DNA of 64,000 nt. Origin: Anaeramoeba flamelloides. Lineage: Eukaryota; Metamonada; Anaeramoebidae. Below the pieces are notes generated by a model. It made no database searches, was not told the origin of the DNA, and saw nothing but the letters and a program-made list of their open reading frames with translations. Of this stretch, positions 21,779 through 33,799 are shown one piece after another (position 1 is the first letter of the stretch; each line of letters starts with the position of its first letter). Made by a program: the position numbers and the translations under genes. Location: assembly GCA_027625915.1 (NCBI GenBank), contig JANTQA010000048.1:3844001-3908000 (forward strand), written 5' to 3'.

Positions 21779-23339
21779 TTATTTTTTTTTTTGTATAGAA
21801 TTTTATCAATAAAGTTATATATATATATACTAAGTATTCGTTTTATAAATAAATAACAAATTAAAAATTAATATGAATAATATTTCAATAGAAATAATTT
21901 CTGTTGAAAATAATTCTTATTTTTTTTTTTTACATTTTTAAAATTTTTTGATCTTTGTTTCAAAAATGCCTATTTTGAAATTTATTTTTTATTTTGAAAA
22001 GTTCTCAGAGCTGATGTGCAAAAATTGGTGTCTGAACATTTTAAATTTTTTTTGTTAAATTTGTGATTTTTCTTAAAAACTATAAAATTTAACGATGTGT
22101 CAACAAGGCAGATGTTAATTATCAAAAAAAAAAAAAAAAGGAATTTAATAGCAAAAAATTAAATTTAATAAACAAACAAAAATGTTTGATATTGTAACAT
22201 TTATATAAAAATAAAAAATAATTATCAGAAATCATAAAACAAAATAACCCCTAACATTTTTATTCTCTTAGTAAATGGAATTTTTTAATATAGTCGTTTC
22301 AACCCTACCGTGGAATTTGACAGACATAGAAATAGACTTTTTTGTCTCTGTTAAACACAAAAAAAAAATCTTCTATTATACGCTATTACAGATTTTATGG
22401 TTTGACATAGTTTTTTTTTCAAAAATTCTTATGTGATTTAAACTGAGAAAAAAATCTTGTTGTTTATGAAACAAATTTATAAAATCCAAAACAAAGATTC
22501 CCAAGAATGGAGATCCAATTTAGTGATTTCTTTAAAATGGTCTTGCCTTTTGATTTTAAGGTCTTTCGAAATTAAGGATCCACCAAAAACCTGAAAATTT
22601 TTATAAATTGTTGATCATAGATACGGTTTGAAGTGAAAAATTCAAATTTAAATTTTTTCATTTTGAGAAATTTTTGCTCTCTTATAAAATTTCACAGTTT
22701 GTCATATGCTATCACATTACCATAAAATCATGTTATATTAAAATAAAAGTGTGATATAGAAAAGGTATTTTCTTTTCATCATAGATTTCATGGTAGAGTT
22801 GGAACGTCTGTATTATAAACCTCAAGTTCATTGACAAGTAACCTCTACCCAGTGTGTACAAAGGTTGAAGTTTTATAGTTTTTGGAAAAAATGCATATTT
22901 TACAATAAAACGCAAAATGTCAAAACATTAATTTTTGCACAGTTAAGTTTGGAATTAAATTCCTTTTTGGAAAAAAATTCATTTTATTGAATTTCAATTT
23001 TTATTGTTCTGAATTGGAAATAATTCTCTTTGTTTGGATTCATTTCCGACCGAAAGGAACGGAAAAATCTTGTTAGAAATGATTTTGAGAAGATATCGAG
23101 GATCACAAAGAAGGACAATTAATATCATCTGAGAACCTAGAATAAAACTCTTTTTTTTGAGCTGGAAGGCGGTCCAAAACCATGAATTATAACAAGGGTA
23201 GTTTTTAATAAGTTTTACAATATAAGATACTATTTATTTTGGGAACTAAGTATCAAACTGGTAAAAACGGAAAAACAAACAAACAATTATAAATTAAAAT
23301 TAAAATAAATTTTCTTTTTTCTTTTTTAAAGGACACTTT
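21779..23339. other. Gene-free stretch
   Basis: 3' flank of the FPP synthase gene (an AT run at about 21816-21831), then AT-rich sequence with no recognisable gene or repeat. The 60-codon minus ORF at 22733-22915 has no support. Confidence 0.35.
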
Positions 23340-23739
23340 GAAGAACTTTGTCTTCGAAAGAATCATTTCGCCCAGCTAAATTATAACCCTAGTAAATTTT
23401 TATGGACACTCAAATTATTTAAACAAGGAAGAAAAAAGCTTTTTTTTTTAAACACAATTCTTGAATATAAACCACAGAATTTAGTAACTTTTCTAGAAAT
23501 TGACAAAAAGTCGATAATAATAGATAACATTATCCAAGAATTTTGAATGAAACTAAATATTGATCAAACCTTTAAATCACACAAATTATCAGAAATAAAA
23601 TATTTAGGAATTTGGCTTGAAAAAGAGAAACATCTACAAAAAAACTTCAAACAAGTAAAAAAAAAAAATTTAGATTAATCAAAATGATTTTTAAGGAATT
23701 AGAGTCTAACAATGGGGAATAATAAGATTAGAATTTGTT

Positions 23740-24446
23740 ATTATTGTTCCCCAATCGCATTATTTGTTCATGATTCATTTACTCTAAAAAACCGATTAGT
23801 CAAGTAGTAATATTTCTTTATCTCCTCAATTAAAAATGATCCTAGTATTAGTAAAAACCTCAGCAATTTCAGAAAAAAATCTGCATTTCATTGCAAATTT
23901 AAATGTTGATTTATCAATATTCAGACTACAAAGTTGCAAAATGTATTTCTTAACTTTGTCTTGAAATGTAGATTAGTTTCTAAAAAATATAATTTGTTTT
24001 ATAAAGAATATAATAACTAACAAATAGATTTTTTTGACCAATTATTTCTGAAATATTGAAAAATAATTAATGTTACAACTAGATTTATCAAAAGGAAATA
24101 AAACCAACCTTTGGGTATTTAGGTCGATGCTTATTGATTTAATCTTTGAAATTAAACAATTAAAAAAATATTTACTTTTGGAAGTTTCAAAGATGAATTA
24201 TTAAATACTGAAATACTATTATTTGGGTTTCTATTTTTAGATTTTGGAAAAGGAATTAATAAAAAAAATTCACAAAATGAAAATTTTTAATAATGATCCT
24301 TAGTAAAAAATGTTATAATTTGATAGTGTAATAAGATTTATAATAGATTTTTTAAAGCTATTTGAGGCATGTTTCACTAATTCCTTTACACCCATTTACA
24401 ACATAAGTTGATTATAGAGAAATCTATGATAACGCTAATACCTTAA
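23740..24446 (-). mobile_element. Element A, copy 2 (reverse, no LINE insert)
   Basis: In reverse orientation it reads TTTAAGGTATTAGCGT.. at 24446 and matches copy 4 (58883-59650) along its length. The site that carries the LINE insert in copies 1 and 3 is empty here. The far end is blurred. Confidence 0.6.
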
Positions 24447-25059
24447 ATAGCAAAATTTAGCTATGTGGGGTATATTAAAAATGTTTAAATTGTTATATAT
24501 TAGTCAATTATTATATAAATTAGGAATTTTTAATTTCACTCAAAAAGATTTCAACACGATGGGTGTTTGGATAAATACAAAACAAATCTCAATTTTTTTC
24601 AAAATTAATCCACATACTTCAAGAACAATTTATAAAACTGAAGTAAAATTAGACCAAGTCAGAATTTCAATCCATAAAAGAAGATCTAAACTCAAAAATA
24701 AATAAGAAATTCTTGGCTTTTTACATATCAAAAAAATAAATATTTTCCAAAAAAAGATAATAAAAATATTAATTGGAAATATAGAACTTAAAATAATTAC
24801 ATGTAAATCTTATCCAATTTAGAGAAAATCTAATAATAAACAGGACTTGGTGGAAATTCCACGAATATTTAAAAAAAATATAAGGTATAATACAATCTAA
24901 ATAAACGTTCGTGACAACAAGTGTTGTAGAATGCTTTCGATTTTAGAGATTTTCTTTAATTTTTGAAATAGCCTGAAATTTTAATAAATTTTCTGTAAAT
25001 ATCTTAAAAATAAAAAAAAAACTAACAGTGCTTTTCTTGATTTTTGCTATCTTATTAGT

Positions 25060-25330
25060 CAACTGTTCTAGGTTTTTATGAGGTTTTTTATTTTATTTGT
25101 TAAGTGTTCTAGGGTTTTTTGAGGTTTTTTTTTTATTTGGAAAATCAGTAGAGTTTCGTTATGTTTGTTTTACTTTAGAAATAAACTGAAAATTTATTAA
25201 AATTTTTTGTTTATTTCTAAAGTAAAAAAAAACTCAAAAAAACCTAGAACACTTCACAAATAAAATAAAAAACTTCAAAAAAGGCTAGAACACTTCACAA
25301 ATAAATAGAAAAATCAAAAAAACCTAACGA
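25060..25330. repeat. Large compound palindrome in LINE 3' region
   Basis: Arms of about 120 nt centred near 25197: GTTCTAGGTTTTTATGAGG.. on the left is mirrored by ..CAAAAAAGGCTAGAACAC on the right, around a shorter hairpin of the AGGTTTTTTT family. Confidence 0.65.
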
Positions 25331-26160
25331 AAAATCTATCTATTTTAGGAATAAATAGAAAAAACAAAAAAAAAAAAATAATGGCGTTTTTCGAGAATTC
25401 AAAATAATGGATAAAAAATAATTATTTTACTCAATTCTTTTGAATTAAGGTAAAGTTAAACACATTTTTTTTTTTTTTTTTGATTTGAGAAATAACAAGA
25501 AAATTTATATTATTTTCTTTTTATTTCACAAATTAAAAAAAACCTAACAACAAAAAATATTTAAAATGGAAGTGTACTACTACCATCGTAAAACTAAAAA
25601 ATTTTACAAATTACCTGACAGATATTCTTATGTTTATTATAGGAATAAAAGATAAACAATATTTTCCAAATAGACAAAAAAAAATTTAAACCTAAACAGA
25701 TATGAAGATACCAATCATTTTTTATAGGACTGTTCATTCTATAAAGAAAATCAAACAATATGGATCAAAGAATTAATGAAAATAAAAAAATAATAAAAAT
25801 ATAAATCTTTGATATTATTTTAAATCAAGACTCATTATGTATCTCGTCATTAGTTAACGTTAAAGAGAATTATGATTCTTTATTAAAATTTCTAAACAAA
25901 AATTTAGAAATTAGGGAAGTGTCAGTCAAGTGCCGTCAAGTACTGAAGAGTTCCTCGTTTTTTTTTTTTTAATTTGAGAAATAAAAAAAGTTTTATTTAA
26001 TTTTCTGTTTATCCCTTGTTTTAAAAAAAACCTAACGACAAGAGCCTAGGTTGTTTTTTACTATGAGAAATAAACTGAAAATTTATATAATTTTTGTTTT
26101 ATTTCTCATATTAAAAAAAACCTAAAGGGTGTAAGAGGAAATTAATACCTCACCCAAAAA

Positions 26161-26680
26161 TAAAAATAAACCACAGTATTTATTTTTAGATTATTTTTTA
26201 AGTTGTAAAAAAAAAAATATTGAAAGTTATTATGGCAAATGATTTTTTATGCCTTATTGTTTTTTTTTTTATTCCTTATTTGCTCTCTTATAGGGCGAAA
26301 TAAAATTCCCTAGTACTGTAATACATAATATTAAAAAAGAAATTTCCAATTTAAAAGAGTTTTGAATGTTTATTTGTTGAAAAATGAATTTCTAAACTAT
26401 TTTTTCCGATTGTAAGGAACTGTATTTCAGGTGAATTTGCCTTTGAAAAGAATGTTTTCAATTTTTACCTGTTGTTATTAACAACAAAAAAGGATAATAA
26501 TGAAACGGGTTTGTGTGTAACTTAAAATTGAATCAAAATATCAGATCTCAAAAAACTTTATTAAGAATTAATTTTAAAAAAGAAAAAATAGAACAAAAAA
26601 CAAAAAAAAATTCAAATCTCACAATCTTTAAAAGTTATCTAGAATTATTTGAGAAATGAGATCATACTAATTTCAAGCAT
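26161..26680. other. Spacer 3' of the BAR-like gene
   Basis: AT-rich 3' flank with no recognisable content. Confidence 0.35.
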
Positions 26681-27791
26681 TTAATCTTCTTCTGAATTTT
26701 CATCACTTGAAGCGGTTTCTTCTGATTCTTCTTCTTTTTTTTCCTCTTCTTTTTGTTCGTCTTCGCTTGATACGTCTTCTTCAACTTCCTCTTCTTCACT
26801 CTCTTCCTTTTTTTCCTTTTTTTCTTTTTCTTGTTCTGAATCTTTTTCGGATTCATTTTTTTCACTTTCGTTAGAACCGGAACCAGATCCAGATCCAGAT
26901 CCAGATCCAGATCCAGATACGGATCCCGACTCGGACTCCGATTCAGAAAATTTAATTTCGCTTGGTAATTCATTCAATTCATTTAATTGTTCTTCAAGTC
27001 TTTCAACTTCCTCTTCAATGACACCCAATCTTGCTTGGTATAAGTTTGTATAGGCGTCTTTAATGGTTTTAAGTTTGAAGTCTTGGAATTCTTTGAATGT
27101 CTGTTTTCGGTTTTCTTCTGCAACTTTCGCCTCACGCCTTGATTTTTTGAAATCTGTTTCCCTTTTTTCGACTGCCGATTGCAAAATTGGTCTTTTCATT
27201 TCAAAATTTGATTTTTTTTTGGCCTTCTCAAGGTTTTTTTTAGCATTACTTAATGCCTTCTCTGCAGATTGGAATTTTGATTGCTTCTGCTTGGTTACTT
27301 TTTGGACACCCAAGTATTGTTTGTATCTTGCCAAAATCACCTGCAGGCTTTTTGTAAAATCGGTACGTGCCTTTTGGATCGTGCCACTCGATTCAATTCT
27401 TTTTGCATTAAGATCAATCAGCCTATTTAATAAATTTGAGATTTCTTTAAATTCGCTTTCTCCTTCGGACCATTTCCCCAAGACAGTTTGCATGTTTTTT
27501 TGTTGTTTTGTTATATTTTGGTAATATTTTGTAATCCCAATTTCTGAATCCTATACATTTTAAAAGATATAAATAACGTTCGGGGTTTTGAAAATAAAAT
27601 GGGAAAAGTTTTGAGAGATCTTGTTTTTGTTTTTGTTTTTCTTTTTGTTTTTGTTTTTGTTTTTCTTTTTCTTTTTCTTTTTAAAAAATAAGAAAAAAAA
27701 AAAAATCAAATCTGAAGAAAAGGTTTACAATGACATTATTAATTTCTGTAAGAGACTTAAAATTGTTTAGTGTTTTTTTAAAGAGTGACAT
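26681..27791 (-). CDS. Helical (BAR-like) protein with Ser-Gly and acidic tail (2 exons)
   Basis: Exon 1 27791-27729 (MSLFKKTLNNFKSLTEINNV + I), intron 27728-27551 (178 nt, GTAAAC..TATAG, phase 0), exon 2 27550-26681; 310 aa. The model extends the long ORF upstream of Met 41: the frame is open back to the acceptor and encodes DSEIGITKYYQNITKQQKN. Residues 1-230 are almost wholly amphipathic helix, with KARTDFTKSLQVILARYK and a closing long helix (FKLKTIKDAYTNLYQ..). That suits a BAR/F-BAR type membrane-curvature dimer, but no diagnostic residue proves it. The tail has a (SG)n run of about a dozen residues from a GATCCA DNA repeat, then 80 residues of Ser/Glu/Lys. No SH3 or PX domain is seen. 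Another long coiled-coil protein is the alternative. Confidence 0.72.
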
Positions 27792-28188
27792 AATATTAAT
27801 TTCAAAAAAGGCGTGTGAAATAAAAAAAATGAAAAAGTTTGGGATGAATAAATTCAAGTATGATTTACATTACTTTGGGAATGTTAATAATGAATTTTTT
27901 TCTCTTCTTTAGAGTTTTAAATTTCTATTTTCTTCAGAGTATTTTAAAAGGGGTAAAAATAGTTTGTTTCTTGTTTTCTTTTTATAAAAACACTTGATCA
28001 AATTTAATAACAGTAACTGTTCGAATTTCTTGATACTATAGGACAAAATCCTTGAACAATATTAAAAACGATTGACTCTTTTGAGTTCTAATCGTTAACT
28101 CAAAAGATATAACTTGAAAATTAAGGAAAAAGATAAAATGAATATTTTGTTCTTTTTGAAATTAAAAAAAAATCAAATATTGAATAAG
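27792..28188. other. Spacer upstream of the BAR-like gene
   Basis: Promoter side of the BAR-like gene. The plus ORF 27730-27912 overlaps exon 1 in antisense and is not supported. Confidence 0.35.
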
Positions 28189-29060
28189 TTAATTGATGAG
28201 TTTTTCCATAGATTTATCTATAATCAAAGTATTTTGTAATTAAAATTTAATGATATCAATAATCGTTGATTAAATCACCTTAAATACTATATAAATCTTA
28301 TTACACAATAATTCTAATATGAGCAATTACTAAGGATCACTATTAAAAATTGCTATTTTGGAAATTATTTTTTTTATTCCTTTTCCAAATCTAAAAATTG
28401 AAACCCAAAAGACAGTATTTTGGTATTTAATAATTTAGATTTAGAACTCCCAAAAGTAACTATTTTAATAATTTTTTGAATTTCATAATTTAACTCAATA
28501 ATTATTTACATAACCACATCAAAAATGATTATTTTTAATTTACTTTTTCAAAGTTCGAAGTATTTTGAATATATAACTAAAATGTAAAAAAAATAAGTCA
28601 AAATAATCTATTTGTTAATTATTGTATTTTTTACTCTGTAACTGCCCAGCCTAGGAAAATAATCATAAAAGTTGCATATCTGAATTAAAAAAATTTCATA
28701 TTTTGAATATATTAAAAAATAATATTATTACTATTATTCGAAAAATCGATTCATCATATTTATTAGTCTTAGTGGGTAAATAATTTATTTTTGAGTCTTT
28801 AACAAAATTCTTAAATAACAATTTATGATACCGGGCCAATAAGAGGAATTAAAAACTCCTCTGGTAAATAATAATAATAAAAAAAAAATTATTCGATTTA
28901 TTCAAACTAATTTACATTTTGAGACAAATTTTAAAGAGATATTTTCTAAATTTGGAGTATGATTATTTGATGGTTATACCTTTAAATTTATCTAGTAATA
29001 TACAGATTTTTTAAAAAAATTGTTTAATTTAATACCAATATAAGGATATTTTTCAATTCA
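28189..29060 (+). mobile_element. Element A, copy 3, with the same LINE insert
   Basis: Starts at a TTAA (28189-28192) with decayed ends and follows copy 1. At the equivalent internal site it carries a LINE fragment (about 28640-28890) beginning CTGTAACTGCCCAGCC and ending GAGGAATTAAAAACTCCTC plus a TAATAATAATAAAAA tail. The 74-nt hairpin found in copy 1 is absent from this LINE fragment. Confidence 0.62.
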
Positions 29061-30182
29061 TAAGATCAGCTTGTAGGAATATTTTACCAATCAGCATTTC
29101 CAAGAGATTTTTACTATGAAAACTAAAAATACTCACACCAAATAACAATGTAGAAGAATTTTACAATTCCCCTCTATTTATGCTAAAACCTTAAGATAAA
29201 TTTTATTAAATCTTTAATTTCTAAAGTGTTTCAAGTCTTAAAAAAGAATAATTACTAACCCTATTTCACTCAAAGGGGTTACCCCAAAAGTGAAAAATTC
29301 ACCGCTTTTTAAGAATCAACAAACAGATGATTTTAGAGAAATAATAGAAATAATATAATTCGGATGAGAGTTGGTATTTATAAAACAAACCCTATACAAA
29401 CGATAAATTTTTGAATAAAATATAAAGATAATATTCTATTTGTTACACATTCAATGAAAACATCTCGTATTTAAAATCCATAATTCTTGGGATATTTAAA
29501 ATTGTTAACAATAAGACTTATTAATTGTAAGCTTATACATTTTAAAAGAAATTACATAACCTCAATTTTTTTAATGATTATTTGAATTTACAATTTTATT
29601 TTTTTACACAAGGACTTTCTTAAAATGTGAAAAAAGAAAAATAAAAGAAAGAAAGAAAAAAATAAAAAAGTAAAAAGAATTTTTAATTTCTCAAAAATTT
29701 CCCAGAAATCACAGAAAGTACATAAAACAAAGAACCCATCACACTCTAAAGAAAATTGATTAATTACATTTATAAACAATAACAAATACATAAAAAAAAT
29801 TGGCTAAAATTTATGTTTTTTTATTTACTGAACAATCAAAAAGTTTATGAATAAACAATTCAAAACATTCATTATTATATTAAATACATTCTACTTGATA
29901 TTTTTAAAAAAATGTTTTTCTGTGAACCGTTTGATGTTAAAAAGATAAAATTTTCATTTTTTCCAATTTAAAAAAAACAAGTAATAATCAAAAAAAATCT
30001 CTGATTATATTTCAGTTTGAATAAAAATCAGTAACATAATAATTTATTTTTAAACTTTTCTACAAAAAAAAAAAAAAAAACAAAGAAGAAGTAGAAGAAG
30101 ATTATCATACACACACTTCACCAGCTAAATAAATGTATAAAATAATAAGATAAATATAAATGATATTTTCTAACTTGTATTA
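29061..30182. other. Gene-free stretch
   Basis: AT-rich; nothing recognised. The minus ORF 29588-29791 is low-complexity Phe/Leu and not supported. Confidence 0.35.
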
Positions 30183-32084
30183 TCAAAATCCAATTTCATT
30201 AACAAATTTAAAATTTTCAATATTAAACGACAATATTTTCTGATAACTTGTAATATAAAAGGTGTCATTAATCCAAAAAGCTCTTTCAACTCGATATTGT
30301 TTTAACATTGAAGGGTTAACATCCTCAGCGCAGTCTGTAATCCGTTTAATCATACTAAAACCAGATTTGGGATCATATTTCAGAACTAAGGCATAAAAAT
30401 TGGATTGCTCTGGTTTTATATACATGTGAGAAATTAAAATAAAATTGTTGTTATTTGGGAAAAATGTGCACGCCCCTTGAAAAAAATCGGTTAATGGATA
30501 AGAATACTGTTCTTGCATTATTATGATATGGGATTCAATGCTTTTTGTCAGATCTGTAAAGTTAAAAAGGGATATTTTGAGACCATCTTGGCCAGTTAAC
30601 TTGTTGTCAATTGTTTGTGGGCCTTTTCCAAAGGCGAAAAAACTGTTTGAATTCAATTGATAAAAACTTGTGAGGCTGCCTGTGCTATTAAACCTGGAAA
30701 TAGATTTTATTTGAAGAAGTCCCTTTAAGGTTTTTGTTAGGTTAAGTACTTGAAATTTTTGAACACCATTGTGATAATAAGATACAACCGGACAATTGCC
30801 TTGAAAAAACATCGTACCAATAGAAGATTGTTTTGGAAATTTACGGTAATCAGAAATTAAATTGCCAGTATTAAGATCGAAAAGTTTTAAAGAAAGGTGA
30901 TCCCTTCCTTCACTTTCGGCACCCTTCGAATAATAGTAGTTATAAAAGTATATAATACCAGATTCCAGATCTTCCCAAAAGAACTTTTCATTATCTATGA
31001 CACCCTCTGTCTTAATCACAATTATTTGATTATTAATTGTATTTGCTTGATTAAATTGCTCATTAATGGGAATTTTCGTAATGATCGAACTTTTTGGATC
31101 AGCCCTTGTACACATGAAGCATACAGGCTCCCAGATACTATTTATTAAATAACAATTACTTTTTGTACAAGTAACTAGCCGAGAGCTAAAGGGTACAAAC
31201 ATTGTTCCTTCGATCAATTTCTTCTCATACTCTTGTCTATTACGACCTCGTTCAGGTAATTTGATCATTAATGTGATTGGTTTGCTATTCCCAGATTCGT
31301 TTTGAAAGTTCTTTAATTGGCTGTTAATCAATTCGTCGGGATATAAGATGATCAAATTATCATCGTCTTGTGATTCTTTGTTGTTTTTTTCTTGTATTTC
31401 TTCTGCACCAAAATAAAGATAAATTGGATCAAATGTTTGAGAATTGGAATTGGCCTTGTTTTCTTCAAGGTGAAAAAAGTCTTGAACAGAACCACCTTGC
31501 TGTAAAAAAAGATAAACGCTATCCTTATTTTTTGTACATGCAATATACCGTAGTTTTGTTCTAAGAATTCGATCCAATTTTGGATCATTTAGATTCCCAA
31601 TATCATAAATGTAGACAATTGTGTTAATTCTATTGTCAAGATAGCTACTCCCTATTGCTATTAATTCTTTATTTCTTTCATCTATAAAAAGATCTACGTG
31701 ATCAGAGTCAATATGTATCGTGCTAATTATTTTCATTGGTGTTGGGTATGCTTGAAGAAGAAAAATTAGTTGCTTATTGCGATTGTAATAATAGTAATGG
31801 CCGTGTGAATCTAATTTATGAATATCAGCATCTTCAAAAGTTTTGGTTTCCTCTGTATGGAAAGAATTCTCAAATTCTTTATTGGTATTTATTTTTTGAA
31901 AACTGATCTTGTCTGCTAATTCGCTTTGGAGTGGAACTTTAAATAAATTTTGTTTTTTGATACTTCTTTTATGGTTTTCATTAATTTCGCTCAATTTACA
32001 ATGGTAAAACAAGAGAAATATTATTAAACATTGAACAACATTTTTACTGAAGTTCTGATGTTTCTTGTTGGAAATTATGTTCAT
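30183..32084 (-). CDS. Secreted or anchored beta-propeller protein (Beta_propel/COG4880-like)
   Basis: Single exon, 633 aa. Residues 15-33 (NVVQCLIIFLLFYHC) form a signal peptide or N-terminal anchor, so the rest is likely extracytoplasmic. From about residue 82 the protein resembles the C-terminal beta-propeller family (COG4880, Pfam Beta_propel): EDADIHKLDSHGHYYYY matches the family's ..EADIVKTDG..iY pattern. Then come blades such as TIVYIYDIGNLNDPKLDRIL and, near the C-terminus, a stretch ending ERAFWINDTFYITSYQKILS like the family's v.Rsl.igd.lYtvS end. I recall this family mainly from archaea and bacteria. The assignment is by memory of the pattern and no search was run. Function is unknown. 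No introns, in contrast to several neighbours. Confidence 0.62.
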   Translation of the reverse strand: MNIISNKKHQNFSKNVVQCLIIFLLFYHCKLSEINENHKRSIKKQNLFKVPLQSELADKISFQKINTNKEFENSFHTEETKTFEDADIHKLDSHGHYYYYNRNKQLIFLLQAYPTPMKIISTIHIDSDHVDLFIDERNKELIAIGSSYLDNRINTIVYIYDIGNLNDPKLDRILRTKLRYIACTKNKDSVYLFLQQGGSVQDFFHLEENKANSNSQTFDPIYLYFGAEEIQEKNNKESQDDDNLIILYPDELINSQLKNFQNESGNSKPITLMIKLPERGRNRQEYEKKLIEGTMFVPFSSRLVTCTKSNCYLINSIWEPVCFMCTRADPKSSIITKIPINEQFNQANTINNQIIVIKTEGVIDNEKFFWEDLESGIIYFYNYYYSKGAESEGRDHLSLKLFDLNTGNLISDYRKFPKQSSIGTMFFQGNCPVVSYYHNGVQKFQVLNLTKTLKGLLQIKSISRFNSTGSLTSFYQLNSNSFFAFGKGPQTIDNKLTGQDGLKISLFNFTDLTKSIESHIIIMQEQYSYPLTDFFQGACTFFPNNNNFILISHMYIKPEQSNFYALVLKYDPKSGFSMIKRITDCAEDVNPSMLKQYRVERAFWINDTFYITSYQKILSFNIENFKFVNEIGF

Positions 32085-33799
32085 GAGAAAAAAATGAATT
32101 ATATTTTTTCCTCAATTCAATTGTGAATATTCAATCCTCTAAATTGAAGCAATAATGGTCTTGAGAATAAAATTTAAGGTATAGCAATTGTTAATTCCAA
32201 ATATTTATTATTTAAAATGATATCATCATATAACAAGTGAAAAATTTTGCCAATTAATAAATAATTGCCGAGTTTGAAAAAACGAAATATTGAGTATAGT
32301 TGATTGTTTGTTCTATAATGATCTAATTCTTTGACACTCTTGAATGTTTTTAAAAACTAGTTTTTTCTCTCGAAAATAGAATTATATAAATACTAATTTG
32401 AAACTATTTTTTTGGGGGAATTTTCTTCAAAAAAAAAAAAAAGTTGATTTATTTTTTTTCAAAATTATTCGACAAAGTTACATTCAAATATTTTTTTTAC
32501 ATCTTAATTTCTTATTGAACTTTTTATAAAAAATGTAAAATAGAGTAAATTATTTTTTAAAAATCTTCATTTTGAGTGATCAAAAAAATGAGATAATTCT
32601 AGAATCCATGTTTTAATATAAACCCACTGTATTTTTTTTCATGTAACTTGTTCCTATTTAATATTAAATTCACATCTCACTATCGGATCTAAGCTAAATC
32701 AATTCTGAAAGTAAAGTCTTTGATATTTTGAGAAATTTTTAAATTTTGGTAGGGAATTTGTTAATTTTTTTTTGTTTTTTTCACAATTTTATTAAATTTT
32801 TGATTTTTTTTTATTTTCAATAATTGATGTTCTCAATAATGTACTCTATTTTTTATCAAACAATTTTTAAATGTAATGTTTTTTTTTTTTAGAATTTATT
32901 GTTTAATACAGAAAGTTCCACTTTTGAGACTCAATTTTTCAATGAAATTTATAGTATAAGAACAAAATCTTTAATTAAGTATATTTTTTCAAAATTTTTT
33001 TTACAAATTATTTGTACTTATATCCCGAATTTTGTGAATTATTTTGAATTTTTCTATATGCCATAATTTTCGTTGAAAGTTTGTATCTTAAAAGTGGAAA
33101 TTACTGTATTAAAATTTGAGAAACCAATACCGTATTTAAGTATTGATTATTGTATATTTCTTTGACTGATTAATGTTTTACTATAATAGCTATTTTCAAA
33201 AAAGAGTGGCAAATTTATTTTAGAATAACTTTATTTAACCCAATGTTCAATGAAACTATTTAAATAAATAAAACCATATATAAAAATTTATTGATACTTG
33301 ATAATAATTCAATTTATTTGTTAGACTTTATATAAATAAAAGATTTTAAAAATTTTTGATCTCGTGTTTATAAGAGCTATTTTTAAGGGGGGGGGGGGAT
33401 TAGAGAATATTTTTTTCTTTTTGATCAAAAAAAATTTTACGGTATAGATATAATATCTACAAAATTTCCAATATAATTGAAAAATGTATGTGTATTTTAT
33501 TGTTATTAAAAAACTTTGTGCCTTTATAATATACCTATTTTTATCGGAATTGAAATTTTCTCATAGTTATCCCAAAAAGTGTTAAATTTTGTAATATTTT
33601 TTTGTAAATATTTTGATGACTTATCTTGAAATGAATATAAGAGATGCAAATTCAATCAGTATTAATATTTTAGTCTATTTTAGTATTTTCAATTAAGGAA
33701 TAGACAAGTAACAAAGGGTATTGTTTTTTTTTTTTTAGATTGTAAAGAATATGCCTATAATTTTTGAAGCACGTTTAATTGACTATTAACTCTTATTTA
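32085..33799. other. Gene-free stretch with one B element
   Basis: Upstream of the propeller gene. Contains MITE B copy 4 (32909-33106) and a 12-base G run at 33387-33398. Otherwise nothing is recognised. Confidence 0.4.
32909..33106. mobile_element. MITE family B, copy 4
   Basis: TA-flanked (32907-32908 and 33107-33108); ends CAGAAAGTTCCACTTTTGAG and CTTAAAAGTGGAAATTACTG. Diverged interior. Confidence 0.65.

Larger units (their letters stand above)
23340..26160 (+). mobile_element. LINE copy, 3' half, interrupted by element A
   Basis: About 23340-23700 encodes KLSEIKYLGIWLEKEKHLQK, the KYLGxxL end of a non-LTR RT palm. After the interruption by element A (23740-24446), an 80-codon ORF (24463-24705) includes KTEVKLDQVRISIHKRRSKL, shared with the copy at 15380. 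Near 25730 comes the CPxYENxRK-like FYKENQTIWIKEL. Hairpins lie at 24945-25025, 25158-25235, 25463-25550, 25955-26033 and 26050-26125, and the copy ends TAAGAGGAAATTAATACCTC. Several frames are broken. Confidence 0.65.

Noticed and set aside
26662-26973. 103-codon minus ORF rich in Lys
   Set aside because: Alternative frame of the Ser-Gly and acidic tail of the BAR-like gene; repeat-derived.
27063-27524. 153-codon plus ORF
   Set aside because: Antisense to the helical domain of the BAR-like gene.
33387-33398. 12-base G run, and an 11-base G run at 51592-51602, as G-quadruplex signals
   Set aside because: Single homopolymer runs, not four spaced tracts; probably slippage-prone repeats.
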